Part shown: positions 11,265-23,608 of the stretch, piece by piece
Layout of the letters: each line of letters opens with the position of its first letter
Position numbering within the stretch: position 1 is the stretch's first letter
Source of the DNA: Mesotaenium endlicherianum
Lineage: Eukaryota; Streptophyta; Zygnematophyceae; Zygnematales; Mesotaeniaceae
Length of the DNA: 42,866 nucleotides
Direction: 5' to 3'
NCBI GenBank assembly: GCA_009602735.1
Contig: WELA01003881.1
Location: 99,011-141,876 of the forward strand
Made by a program: the position numbers and the translations under genes
Notes under the pieces: model-generated
Told to the model about the DNA's origin: nothing
What the model saw: the letters and a program-made list of their open reading frames with translations, nothing else
Databases searched by the model: none

Positions 11265-12661
11265 CCGCCCCCATCTTAGAGCTTACACTTGCTCTTTGAT
11301 GTTAGTGCTCTACGTGGCCTTCTTCTTCAAACTGGTGCTGCGTGCCATCCTTGGACTTGTGGGAACCCGGCCAATGCGTGCGCGTGAAAAAAACGTTGAG
11401 GACCAGGTGTAGAGAGGCATGTATCTGGCACGGCTTCAATCGCATGCACCATCAAGGGTGGTGTTGAGGAGGTATTGAAAAATGTTTGAGATACTTCATT
11501 TGGTATAGTGTCTCACGTCTAAATACATGGGAAAGATGTTAGTGGGGTCATTCACGTTGTATAGAGGTGGAGTGGTGATCTCACCAGCTGAGGTCGTTAG
11601 ACACATTGCGTCATCCTAGGAATATTATATGCTGGCATGACACATAGGCAGCGAAAAGAATGTGGTACCATGAGTGATAAGCATGTTTCTAGCTATCCAT
11701 GAAGCTCTTGTCCTTTACTTTGTGTTATACTTATTGATATGGAGAACTTTAAAAACACATGTCATGAGTTGTCTTTGTGTCCCGACTCCCCTCCATATCA
11801 AATGGTGAGAGGAAACAAAAGTCTGCTCTAGTTAAAGAGGAATCGGCGATGGTGGATGACTCGTAGTAATTAGGCATTTTTTAATGTGCATTGCTTGTTA
11901 TGCACCTTTGCACTTATGTTATAGAACCATTTCATCAAAGAATGCAGCTACCGGTCGTAAAGTGGGCCCATAATGACATTTAATCAAATACATGTGAGCT
12001 TTAAGTGTTTCAAAGTTTGAAATGCTACCTACCGCACCATGCAACTTGTATTGCGCTACATCCATGTCACCTTCCTAACATTGGTTTTGGACAAGAGTTT
12101 AAGAACTCAAGTACATGCACCACAAGACCTACTTGCATCCACCATGGAGGCTGGAGGGTCTTTGTCATGGTGCTCATTGGGTAATATGAGGAAAAACATC
12201 TTCAAGTTTTGTACACATACATAATGGGCCCTCTCTGCAATTGACATTCCCAGATATATATTTGAGGTTTAGTCATTGTAGGTTGGACCTGAGAGACTAA
12301 GTCAAGTGAGTAGTCAAATCGTTTAAAGAAACTGAATATACCAACTTAAGCTGCAAATTTAATCAGCTTAGTTTCAAAAGAGGCGGCCCCCCGCCTAACT
12401 CCCATGCAGTAAGCAACACGGTCAAGTATAGGCATAATGGACTGCAACATTAAAGTATCAGATGTGTGTCCGATTTTCTTTGGTGTTTTGTGTTTTTCTT
12501 TCAGAGAAAAAACTTTACATCAGACTGTTTCTGAAGTACATGCAATGTCCTCTAAAATTGTTAAGGTTCACAAAGACATTACTTCTATACGTCAAAAAGG
12601 TACGTCGCCCAGCAAGTCAAAGCTTTGATATAATTTTACACGGCATGCCTGCTGCACTAAA
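11265..12661. other. AT-rich spacer between SPT16 and tRNA-Gly
   Basis: About 1.4 kb. Base composition drops sharply from the GC-rich SPT16 exons. The first part should carry the SPT16 3' UTR. No frame of convincing length, codon use or motif was found, and I saw no element termini. Confidence 0.5.
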
Positions 12662-12745
12662 GCATCAGTGGTCTAGTGGTAGAATATCACCCTGCCAATT
12701 CATGACAGGTCGGTGAAGACCCGGGTTCGATTCCCGGCTGATGCA
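12662..12745 (+). tRNA. trnG-GCC: tRNA-Gly (anticodon GCC) with a 13-nt intron
   Basis: Cloverleaf read directly. Acceptor stem GCATCAG pairs with CTGATGC, discriminator A at 12745. The D-arm contains box A-like TGGTCTAGTGG. Anticodon stem TCACC (12687-12691) pairs perfectly with GGTGA (12712-12716) once the intron is removed. Anticodon GCC lies at 12694-12696, A37 at 12697, then the intron attcatgacaggt (12698-12710) at the canonical 37/38 site, then C38. The T-arm is CCGGG TTCGATT CCCGG, holding box B. The intron's CAGG can pair with CCTG across the anticodon loop, as in eukaryotic pre-tRNAs. A T-rich terminator immediately downstream is not evident. Confidence 0.93.
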
Positions 12746-13553
12746 TGGTAGAAGTGTTGCCTAAGCAAGTCACAGTCGGGGGTTTCGGGGGAGGGTGAAA
12801 GGTCCACAATTTTGTGCAGTCGAACGTCTGTTATCTGTGCTTACTTAGGTAGGTACACGTTCTTTCATATGGACAACTACAAGCACATGAACTGACATGA
12901 ACTACATATACTTTTTGAAGGCCGCAATTTATGACTCTTGCTTTTCAATCCCGCATCACTATATGACAATTAGGTGTCGTGCAATTAAGATTCATGCTTT
13001 GGGTAATTTACTTCAAGCAAGGAGAAGTGCATTATGTTGTAGTGGAAGCTTAATACACAACCTGTGAACGTCCGCCTTTTATTCAGTCACACGTCTAGCT
13101 GTTCTATTTGCTCAATTAGGTGAACGTTCTTACATATGGACAACTAGAAGCACATGAACTATAGATACTTTTTTGAAGGCTACAATTTAGTATATGACTC
13201 TTAATCTTCAATCCTGCATCACTATGTAAAATTAGGTGCCGTGCACTTATTTTTTATGCTTTGGGTAATTCACTTCAAGCAGGGACAATCGTATAATGTA
13301 AAAGTGGAAGCTTAAGCCAATTCCAAGCGATGCACGTCAATGTAATGTAACGCCTGCATGGTGTGAGCAAACCTCAATATACTTTCCAACTAACATGTCC
13401 AGTTTCTCCAGGTCCCAACATGATTATTCCAACATGATTATTGAGGAATACAATTTCCCCTAAGCATATAAATCTTCCTCAATCATGAACCGAAATTGGG
13501 AATTCGTGCAACCTACCCTAACTTGCTTGATATATGAGTCTTGGGAGCAGAAT
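12746..13553. other. AT-rich spacer downstream of tRNA-Gly
   Basis: Holds the diverged tandem duplication described separately and the presumed 3' UTR of the DUF1350 gene, which ends at 13554 on the minus strand. No coding region was recognised. Confidence 0.5.
12842..13313. repeat. Diverged tandem duplication, about 265-bp period
   Basis: Two copies in direct orientation, roughly 12842-13052 and 13114-13313. Shared landmarks in the same order are catatggacaacta, agcacatgaact, ttttgaaggc, gactcttg/gactctta, gcatcactat, attaggtg, gctttgggtaatt, cttcaagca and gtggaagctta. Offsets between matching landmarks are 261-267 bp, so small indels have accumulated. No ORF or terminal repeat was found, so its nature is unknown. 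Confidence 0.8.
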
Positions 13554-16500
13554 TCACAATCTATCAAGCCACTCAGAAATAGCCTTTGTGGTGGCCCTCA
13601 GGTCAGCCAGGGCAACAGTCTTCAGGCTTTGAGCAACAGCGTCCACCGGACTGTACGCGGCACCTACTTCCCACTTAATGTCCTGCACGAAGTGCACACA
13701 CAATCGTGTATCAGGACGTGCCAACTCTGATGCTGAGTAGCGGAAGCTACCAATTTACCAGCAAATTGAACGCCTAAAACTTTCAAGACCAATAGTCATA
13801 ACAACCTAGTGAGCCACTACTAAAACACTGCTGGTAGATGTTGTCTTTTGCCATGTCCTAACTTTTACGTTGAGGCAGGAACCCCAGGCCTGTTCTTCAT
13901 CCTTCTAGTTGTAGTTTGAGTATATTTGCAACGGAGGAGACTTGATCTAGATGTGATGGGGGATATATCAGGGTGTCACAAAAAAAAATTAACATTGCTC
14001 AACGAGCAAGATATTGTCCAACACACATGATGATGCATTGTTGCTCGTGATGAGCATGCATCTGCAGCTGACATAGTGGGCGAGATGGAGAAGAAAGAGG
14101 GAAGACACTGACAGGAGCCAGAGGGGTGGCGTGGGTGCCGCTGAGCTCCACCTGCTCCACTGACCCACCCAGCTCTCGCGTGCGCACTTGCAGCAGCGAC
14201 AGCAGGATGTCTGTCTCGTCGATAGTGTCTATCGTGTACTTCACCTGCTCCAAGAATAAAATTAGCATCAGTCCGTATGTGAGCCTTGACATCCACCTGT
14301 CCAGCTGTGTGTGGTACAGAACGACCCCCGATGTCTTTGATCTCCATGTGAGAACAGCTGGACGACGTAGCCTCGTTACGTACTCTCCAATGATAATGGG
14401 GAAAAAAAACCTGAAATGTTGCATGAGCTGATTCACACTTGGACAAGCCATTGTTCATATGTAATATGTAAAGCTGTAGTACTGGCAATGGAAGGAAGTG
14501 ATAGTAGTACCAAGAGGTTGTGTGGAATGGCATAGGAGCGAGAAATGGTGAGCCGGTTCTCCTCGGGCGTGGGGGTGAAGTCCGAAACCCCATTGCTGAC
14601 CTGCCCTCATCCTCCGCCAACCCCCCAAGAGAGTGCCCCACAAGGAAGAACGGCTGATGCAGCATCGTAAAGAGGCTGCAGCTCACCCAAGGGCACTGAC
14701 TGATGTAGGTACTTACAAAGTGCCTGCACCATGACCACTTTGCAAACCTCCCGATGGCCACTCGTCCACATGTCTGAGAGATGGCAATGCTGCAGCCGAC
14801 ACGAGTATGGTTGCAGCAAATTGGAGCAGGCATAGGCTGGCCAAGAAGCCTGCCAGCTGCCCCCCTGCCAGATGAGCACCTTTACAGACAGCATTGTGAC
14901 AGCGAGGTGCCCACGAGCTTCAGCTTTAGCGGGTGTGTGCACGGGGTGTGGAGCGCACAAGCAGCATCAAGAGGCGGCCAAGCAGTGGCAATAAAGGCTT
15001 GAGAAATGGCGCCAACCTGAGAAAACACGGGGATGATCTGTTCGCTGAACCGACCGAGCGGCTCCAGGCCTTTCTGGACCTCTGCGGGCAGCTGAGAGAA
15101 GTTACGCGCCGCGGCCTCCTGAGCCTGCTCTGCACCCGCCACCCCTTTATGCATGCCGTCCTCATCAGCCCCTCAGGTAGGCTCGTAAGCTATACATCAA
15201 TGGCAGGGTAGTGCAGCTATCCTGGAGGTCATATCCAGAATATTACTCGTTGAGGGGGGAAGTCCAGCATGAGCAGACGCAGGAGCAAAAGCCGAAAGTG
15301 AGTGCAAGCTGCCAAAAAGAGGGGGGGTTGGGGAGGGGGACCTCACCCAGAAAGCTGAGGGCGATGCCCGTCACAGGGAGGGCCTCCACCAGCGGCACCA
15401 GCTCCCGCAGCGCTGGCTGGAGCTGCTTCCCCACAGCACAGCACACACGCAAGTGCCCCAGTCGTGCACGTAAGCCACTCCAAACCAACAAAACAATCTT
15501 ACAAGTCTGGGTCACTGCGAGGCGTGATGCGTGCTGGGCTTGCCTAGGGGCATGGCTACAGCACATGAAGCCCGGGGATTTGATTGCAAGAAATGCAATG
15601 TTCTGGGGAGAGGCACGACATGCATGCAGCTCAACATACGCCGCGTAAATACCCTGCTGTGGGTGGTTGCTGCAGGTTGCCAAATGTGGCCCCTGAGAGG
15701 AGTACCTGGTCGAAGAAAGGGACAGCTCCGGTCGCTGCCTTGTTGTTGAAAGACACCATCACATTGGCCTGCACCCTCGGTTCCCCCCACCTCTCAGGAT
15801 ACACGTGCATGTGCGCACAAATAGTGCTCCCCACTTGCCGTCATACCCATACATATTTTCAATATTTTGTTGTTCCTCGCAGTTGGTTGGCTGCAGGTGC
15901 TTGCCACTGAGTCGTTATCATGAACAGTTGTTGTGTCTTCCGCTCTGCAGTAAGCTGCTCTCAGGGTAATAATTGTGGTGACAGAGGGCATGAGCATATC
16001 CAAGCAGCTGGCCTGAGGGGAGCAGTCAAAATTTGTTGCTGGCAAGCAACCGCGAGCAGATACCACCTGCTGGCAGTGCCAGCTTGCAATTCACATGCAT
16101 GCACCAGTGGTGGACTACCATGAACTGGCTCGTAGCAGCTGGGGGCTGCGGCCGCAGCTTCCAGCAGCAAAGAGAAGGCAAACCTGAGGCAGGCGGCCGG
16201 CATCAGTGCAGAAGGAGCCCACCAGCACGTGCATCAATGCCCCCAGGCTGCACCCCACCACCCCCGCCACCACCAGGACGTCGCTACCTTAGTTACAGTC
16301 CCTACTGCATGTCAAAACGCACAATGCACCCCTTGCTAGCAGGCAGCTCTTCTTTGCTGCAGCCCTGGCCTGTCAGAAATCTAACGACGTGAATTTGATG
16401 CCAGAAATACTGCTTCCCATTGGTTTGCTACTCATCAAAGAGCCACATGCTGCACTCTGGCCTCCGAATTCGCGCCTTCCAACACCGCCCATGAGGCACC

Positions 16501-18100
16501 CTCAAGGGCTCCTCAGTCTCTTTCGTAAGAGTGTTGTGCAAGCTTAACATAGCTCATACGGTCTCTGACGCAGCCCAGTACACCCCCCCCTTGCCATAAC
16601 CTGCGCCCGCTTTCGCCCAGGAAGAAGGAGCATGACAACCTCGCAAGACTCCCTGGCCCAGGAGGGATATGCACAAGAATGGATATCATGATACTAGAAG
16701 AGGACTGAGGAGCCGATGAGCACCTATGTCCAACTCCATAAATGGGCAGACCTTCCACATCAGCACCGCTAAGACCAGCTGGCCTAAACCCGTTGGCTGA
16801 AAGATCGTCAATGCACGCATTGAAGCGCTCGTGGATCACGCGGGTAGAAGATTTGTGGTCGAATGTGATATTGTAGGGAGTGGCCACCACCAGATAGCCC
16901 TCCTTGGCAAGAAGCTCTATCATGTGACTGCATTCATCCATGCCCGCAAGGAAGCAACGAATGAGGACGACAGCAGATGGTGGTGTGCCCTCACAACACA
17001 GTAAATATTGGGAAGAACAACAACAATCCCACGTACATACAAGCACCATGCCAATAATATTTAAGTAGTAATATATAGTGCACGGTAGGTACACTTGCAT
17101 GAACATACATACCAAAAGAGTGTACTGAAGCAAGACACATACACGTGTACAATTTTTATTTTTAATTTTGAAACACACACATCCTTGAACTTATGTGAAC
17201 TAAATGCTCCCGGACTCTGTCTTATTTACCATTTGAAGTGCCCCAAAAAATTTGAAGGCAACCCACTGTGCTTTTATAAGGAAAGGGTACTTTATAGCAA
17301 GGTTGGACAGTGGCTAGGACTGCCATGTCGCAGTCATTGTGCAAACATCTGACCTTCTACACGAAAGACATGAGCAGCCCATTTATTGCTAAAGAACAAG
17401 GCTATGCAGGCACCTCTATAGCTCCAAGATTAAGTAGTATTTTCTTTGTTGATTTGTCACTTGCCAAAACACATCTGACATCAAACATCAATCCTGTCAA
17501 GTTTCAAATGACCTGCTAATCCTCAAGCAAAAAGCATCGACTGCACAACACACCTCCATATTAGTCATGCTGAGACATTGATGCCTAATTTAATGAGTGC
17601 GATTATAGATCTCACCTCAGTTGAACTTCTCCTTAGAGTGACAACAAGAGCTTCTCATACCTGTAGGTGACCTCTGGTGTCTTTCCGATGAATGCTCCTC
17701 CGAGAAAATGAATAATAGCTTTTGGTTTTGTACTTCTGCCTTTCCCAGGCGAGAATACTAAACATTTTCTGACCTTCTCATGTTGTGGAATGAAGCCGTC
17801 ACCTCTAGAAGATACTGGTATAGAAGTGGCATATACAGCCCGAGGAGAAATATCTACATTCCTCTTTTGTTGCTTCTTGTTCCTAAATGAAACAACTCTA
17901 GATAATAGTAAACCTTCTCCAGGTAAGACCCGAAGTTTGAATGTCAACTGGTGACCAAAGCGTTGACTATGCAGGAGTCTACTACCTTCTATTGCTACCT
18001 TTTGTGCTCTCGTCGGTACAACTTGAGATTGACATGCTAGTGAGATACGGCTTAAAGGTTGAAGAGTGCATAAAGCACGAGCAGCAAGAGCTTCACTCAT
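13554..18100 (-). CDS. DUF1350 alpha/beta-hydrolase-like protein, probably plastid-targeted
   Basis: Nine exons on the minus strand: 18100-17661, 16927-16724, 16247-16184, 15768-15706, 15422-15347, 15129-15017, 14600-14511, 14244-14113, 13682-13554. All junctions are GT-AG and all phases agree: 1311 nt, 436 aa. DUF1350 proteins occur in cyanobacteria and plants; their activity is unproven. Seen: a Ser/Arg/Leu-rich N-terminus (likely transit peptide), KPKAIIHFLGGAFIGKTPEV, EGYLVVATPYNITFDHK, HERFNACIDDL, then GVGHSLGALMHVLVGS with nucleophile-elbow GHSLG (Ser 215, its codon split by intron 2), VMVSFNNKAAT, FTPTPEENRLTISRSY, DTIDETD and GTHATPL. Asp 356, 359 or 362 and His 388 could complete a Ser-Asp-His triad (inference). 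The short C-terminal exon ends ISEWLDRL. The substrate is unknown. Confidence 0.93.
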
Positions 18101-20995
18101 TATTTAAGAGTAAAGACGAACAGCACTCTCTTTACTAGGTCTATTGCTTTTGTTACCCTCTCAGTGAGTCCGGCTACTATAATATGGCGCCAATATCATC
18201 ACTGGGTTGATCGATACAGGACACAATCATTTATACGTGTAGCATAACTTTTGGTGTAAATTAAGCAATTCAACCTTAATTGAAAAGTCAGCCTCAAGAA
18301 ACATAACGAAAGCTCCCAAGCCAGTGCACACAAAAAAGGGCATTGGAGTAGGGGCGAATATCAAAGCTCGAAGTTACACGTAATTCCTTCCACTGCCCTG
18401 GACACTCTGAAATGTGGTCGCCCGCATACCACGTCTGTAGAGCGCTAGTTTACAACTCGAGCATGCTTCCTCTTTTGAGTCATGTTGAGAAAATGTGACG
18501 AAGTGCACGACACGGTGCACAAGCGTTGTTCAACATCGAAGACAAGTCTTGAATGCTTGGTTGTTGAAGAGTTTTGTTAGTGGAAAGAATGACAGCACTT
18601 GGAGGGATTTTTCTATATTTAGGCCAGAAAGCTGGGAGCGTGTACGCAAGAGACAGAGTCCTTAGAACGCCAACGGAGCCCAGAGTGGTGAAGATGGCGT
18701 ACACTTCCGGGAGCTTGTACCAGATTTTAGAGCCATCTTGTGGAGTAGCAGCTCTTTATCTCTGATGCTCATAACAATATTCTTGAGGGGGGATATGGCG
18801 GTGGTAAAATTTTATTGCAGGACCGTCCCCCATCATGTGTGAACAGCCTGGCAAGGTCGGGGGAGAGTTGGACGAAAGACTTTCTGGCAGAGGCCCCTTA
18901 AAAACTTCCGGAGGGTGTGGCTTGCTGGCACCGCGCATGGGCCATGGCAAAAATAGCTCCACGGGCAATTTTGCATACCATCTTGCAGTCAACTTGTAGG
19001 ATGGCAAAAGATGCGAGTGTGCCAGAGCTGGGAGACTCTTTTCAGCTGGAGCATGAAGACTGAGTCCCCATGTGTATCGGGTTCTTACCATTGATTCCAC
19101 AGTCGGAGCACTCCACATTGTCACAGGTGACAATGTTTCGATACAGTTTTGTGCGATGGCAAGAATGGTCGAGTAATGGAAGCTGGCTTGTGCCGTTTCT
19201 TTGATCTTGTCGCTCATTGTCAGCTCCTGCAATGAGGGGCAAATAAACAGGTAGCTATCTCTTATCTTGATTAGGGGAACATCTTCGAGAGCTGCCCTGC
19301 TTGATTATGAGATTCGACCGCTTCGAGTTGGTCAAAGTGGAGACAATGACCTTGCTACACCTTGGCTCACCTCTATTGCAATGGGTGGGTCATTCTGGGC
19401 GAGGCAGTGTCATGTCTGCCCAGGCTCCAAGCACTGTACCTGAGTTTGTTGCTTTTTGGCTTCTGGGGAAAATGCCATGGTTTTTGTTGGAGCTGACTTG
19501 CTTCTCCTGCCTGCTGTCAAAGAAGAGATGGGCGTGGCTGCCTCCAGTCTTTCCGCACACTTGATTAGATGAAGCATCATCCCTGTGTAAAAGTGATTGC
19601 TCAATTGATGTCATTGGCATTGCAGTTGCTTTAAGTCTTTGTGGGTGGAGGTTATGATATGCAGGGTTGCCTATTGTAGGAGACTGGACGCAGCCTACTA
19701 TGGCGAACCAGCTTCCGAAGCAACTTGTTCTTCTTCACTATCAAGCTTCAGGCAATGTTTTCTGAACGGTGAACTGGCCATACCTTCCAGAAAGCTTCCC
19801 CATAGTTACTACCTTATACTAAGAATGTGGGGGTCCAGGCCGCAGAACATCCTGTGGCCTTATTAGCCATCTATGGGCTCTGGAAAAACTGCAGCTCCCT
19901 TGTCCTGTGTTAAAGCTGTTGCTGGCCTCTGCAACATCCTTGAACCTACTGGTGTCACCGTAAAGTGCTTAATGAGCATTTTTTCGCCCTGATACCCAGT
20001 GCGCATGCAGCGTGGTTGCCCGCGCTTTGTTAGATACGCAGAGTAGTTTGAGCTGGATACCCATGTTGATTCCACCAAACGCAGTCTAATGCAGGGCGAG
20101 GATTGACCAATCCAGTAATTGTAACCTATATGTGCAGTGCTGCAACTTGCTTTCGGTTTGTTTGCTACAGGATCTGAGGAACCTGCTTTGTTTGTGACTT
20201 GGGCCTTGGGATATGTTTGTGTTTCTTGTCTTTATGAATGACCTTCAACATGTGACAACTCTGCCATATTATATTGTTGTCCAACATGCTTCATGACAAT
20301 GTATTATATCGTGCTCCTATGTTAACAAAAATCTTGCTCTATTGAGCACCTGCCAGTCTGAAACCAAAATCTATACATAAAATGACAGTGATGGAAGTTA
20401 AGTTGCTATGCTTCTTTGCCATGCAAATGCTTCTAATCATGTGACCAAGATTCCAGAGCAACTAAATTGTCAAGCAGACATAATACTCATCCAGTTGACA
20501 GGCCAGCAAATGGCATTGCATAACAGTAAACTAAACACCGCACTAAGTGTCTGTCTCTACAAATCAGTCCCAGGTATGCCATATACCATTTCCTTGGCCA
20601 CAATTCCTGCCCATCATCTTGGTGAAGCAGGCAATGAAACAAATGCTTACACGTGAAGTTCACGCATACTAATTGTATTTCACTATTATACAAGAAAAAT
20701 GGACCACGTAGTCCATTTTAAAGCCCATCTAATCAACGCTGTGGGATGGGATGTGGAGTAGTGAGGCAGGAACTCTGCATCCCAAATAAATCTTCAGATA
20801 AAAATATGGACCTTAAGTAGATCAGCTTCTCCTACACCAGGTATGGAGTCACATATTCAACATCCCCATATCTTCCTAATCTCGGCATCCATGTGTAAAC
20901 CTACCCATGTAATCTGCCCCGGTCAATATTAGTATAAGTGATATCTCGTCTCCAGAATGGCATACACTCTTCCGTCTTAACAGGTGAAGAGGGTC
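18101..20995. other. Unassigned spacer with short open frames
   Basis: About 2.9 kb between the 5' end of the DUF1350 gene and the 3' end of the CRAL-TRIO gene. Short minus-strand frames exist at 18480-18704 (with PEVYAIFTTLGSVG and WPKYRKIPPSAV), 18756-19232 and 19863-20078 (with SSNYSAYLTKRGQPRCM). I found no family motif, no consistent exon chain and no element ends. They may be decayed coding sequence, transposon remnants or chance. The DUF1350 promoter should lie just above 18100. Confidence 0.4.
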
Positions 20996-23185
20996 TCACC
21001 TCTCCCGCTGGTGTTGATACTTATAGCTAGGCCCCATGGCGCCAAACGGGGAAACTTGAGCAGCTGTGATAGGGTCCACATCAATCCCATAGTCCATCAA
21101 AGGACGATGCTCTAGTTCATTGTCATGAGTCTGTACAAATTCAGGTATATCCAACTGCGTCTTGCGAATGTAGTCCCACAAAAACTCCACCCGGCTTACG
21201 AAGGTTATTTTACTGTACAGCCTGCAGACAAAATGGTATACACAAATTAGACAACCAAAAGGCCAGTTGCAACCAGAAAAATACGTTCCGTTAAAATCTG
21301 AAGCCAAATACAGCCACGTATTTAATCCATCCTCTTGCAATTTTCAAGAAGACAGCTGTCCACACTTGTTGCTCATACACCGTCTAGAAGATCTCCCCCA
21401 CTGCAACTCTCAAGAAGAACTTTGAGTTACAAGAATGTTGCTTATGCAGAAATATGTCCCCCATTGACACCTCTGACGACAACAGCTAAGGACTAGTTTA
21501 TACAGTGTTATGAAGGTTTGCAGGAACGAAAGCGCGGAAAGAAACGAAAGAGCGGGAAGAAGCAAAAATGTATCATAAGTTACTCTTCATGTCAATCTTT
21601 TCACAGAGGGTGGAATGCAAGACAGCACACAGCAGGGAGCCAACATGGTACGGCTAGTGAAGTTGCAGCAAAAGCGGAGGAACCTTACACGGCCTTGGGT
21701 ACTGCAGTCCATCTTGACCACTACAATATACTCTACATATGATAAGAACGTGACAAAATTACAACAAGACAAGCTGGAGGGTGATTGCCAGCACAGGAGC
21801 AGGAGCATATACATAATATGGCGGCAAGTGCAAAGGAATAACTCACCCTTCGCTAAACCAGCTCCCTAAGCCCCACAGCGTGACCCTCATCCTCAATGCA
21901 GGATGAAGAATATACATAGCTTTTACCCTGTCTTTGCAAACACTTGGCAGGCTCTCATACACGGACCTCAGCCACATCACACCAGGAGAATTTTCCTCTC
22001 CTGACACATCAGTGTGGATATATACCACACAAGTGTCCTCTTCTGCGGCCACCCGATCGTGCATTTTGCGGTATATGTAGCGTCGCAATCGTTCCATATC
22101 CATCACCCTGACTGTTGGGCCAGTAAGACAAACGAACACAGTGATGAGAACATGAGCTAAGTTCCATTGGCTGATCGTGAAGTACTATTAAGGCAACAGT
22201 CTGTGGTGTCACTTGAGAGTGCATATTCCAAGAGCCTGCAGACAGAAGGTATTCCGAGTAAAATACACTCAAGTTATACCGTATACCAGAACAAAAGTTG
22301 TATTCTAGTATGATTCTACTACCTTAATTCGTTGCGTGCAACTGTCACTGCCTCTCTAATATGACAGCCCCACTCTTCAAGAGATAAGTACATAGTGGGC
22401 TGCAGAACAGCACCTATGCAGGACTGCAAATAAAAGGCCTGCCACCGGGATGGGCAACAAGTCTTCATGCTCCACACAGATTATGGCCAAAAGGTAAGCC
22501 TGGGTTCCTGCTTATGACTTGAAAAACGCTAGGTGAAAGATGGCGTACCTGGCAGGAACTTGCCAACAATCCGCACAATCTGGTGGCCCTTAAGGTCAAT
22601 ACCTTGTTCCTGCCAGAACTGGACTTGCATCCCATACACCCCTCCGCAAGATATCATATACAGCACAATTCTACTGTTTCCACGATAGTGCTTGGTAAGA
22701 AGCAAGTCGCGAGGACCATGAGATGCGGTCAGCAGTGCTTACCTCTAACTCTTCCAGATCTGTGAAGTCCTCGTCTTGACATTCCTCAACAGCTTTTCTG
22801 TAGCTCTCCTCTGCTCGTTGCGCCTTTTCATCTTTCAAATAATTCACCTCATCAGCATAAAACGTCACAGGTGCCCCTGCACACATGAAAGTGCACAAGT
22901 TACTCGATGCCCAGCAAGTATATTAAGTGGACTGACGATTTGGATGATACATGATGGACATAAAAGGATGTTATGCGAGCCCAAACAAAAGGGGGCAGAA
23001 CCTGTGCCCGTAATTTGCATTTCCCTTGCACCACATAGTTGTTGCCAGAACGTATGCCAAACTTAGAAGGTTACCAACCAGCCTGCTCAAAGTATACTCT
23101 CTTATCCTCACCAAAGGGAAGACACCTCACCTGCGGCGCCACTAGATTGGACAGAAACAGGAAGTTCTGAGCCACCAGACTCCAT
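20996..23185 (-). CDS. CRAL-TRIO (Sec14/GDAP2-type) lipid-binding-like protein
   Basis: Five exons on the minus strand: 23185-23131, 22876-22743, 22618-22549, 22111-21847, 21221-20996; phases agree and give 249 aa. The start is MESGGSELPVS; the acceptor of exon 3 is the least certain junction. After an acidic, probably helical segment (residues 19-63) comes a CRAL-TRIO-like core: GHQIVRIVGKFLPV, CVVYIHTDVSGEENSPGV, YESLPSVCKDRVKAMYILHP, then LYSKITFVSRVEFLWDYI. The end carries IPEFVQTHDNELEHRPLMDY, which I recall from plant small Sec14-like proteins. The family binds lipids or other hydrophobic ligands; ligand and location are unknown. The TGA stop overlaps a good donor-like GAG|GTGAGA, so an alternative 3' extension is conceivable. 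Its 5' end faces the diflavin reductase gene. Confidence 0.85.
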
Positions 23186-23608
23186 GACTTCTCTATGATG
23201 CTGAGCCGCGAACTCTGTGAGAGTGAACTTGCATCATCTACTGTGGTTCCCAGTCAGCTAGATGTGAGCCTTGTGTTCGAAGGTAGTATAGCTCTAGGCC
23301 TGTAGTTGCGCAGGCACAGCGTCAGCGAAATTTGATACAATTGATGAACTTGTCCTTCCCAAATGGTGCATGGCAGTGCATGGCATTCCCAATATGCGCT
23401 CTGAGGTGCTGACTGCAGGTCTTAGTGCATCGAAGCCTGATGGACTGTCGGGTGTCCACGATAACAAATAAAATGCGTTTAGCATTCGCAGGCACGCCGA
23501 GTGAAACGTCGTCCCAACTGTGTTGCCTGAAGTTTGAAGAGCAAATGCAATATCCAGTCTATGCCTACATGGTCATTGCTCAGCACTGGCCAGCACTCTG
23601 TTTCTGCC
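23186..23608. promoter_or_regulatory. Intergenic region between two divergent genes
   Basis: 423 bp between the inferred start codons of the CRAL-TRIO gene (minus) and the diflavin reductase gene (plus). It must contain both promoters unless upstream noncoding exons exist. No specific element could be assigned. Confidence 0.4.

Noticed and set aside
12437-12716. Two short plus-strand frames just before and into the tRNA
   Set aside because: One overlaps the tRNA; no motif and AT-rich random-like content.
12842-13313. CRISPR-like or LTR interpretation of the tandem repeat
   Set aside because: Only two long diverged copies, no short regular spacers, no terminal TG...CA and no primer site.
14126-14431. 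101-aa plus-strand frame
   Set aside because: Antisense to DUF1350 exon 8, whose minus-strand frame fits the exon chain.
20941-20999. Further 3' exon for the CRAL-TRIO gene via the donor-like GAG|GTGAGA
   Set aside because: The in-frame TGA at the same place gives a C-terminus of expected length, and no matching downstream exon was found.
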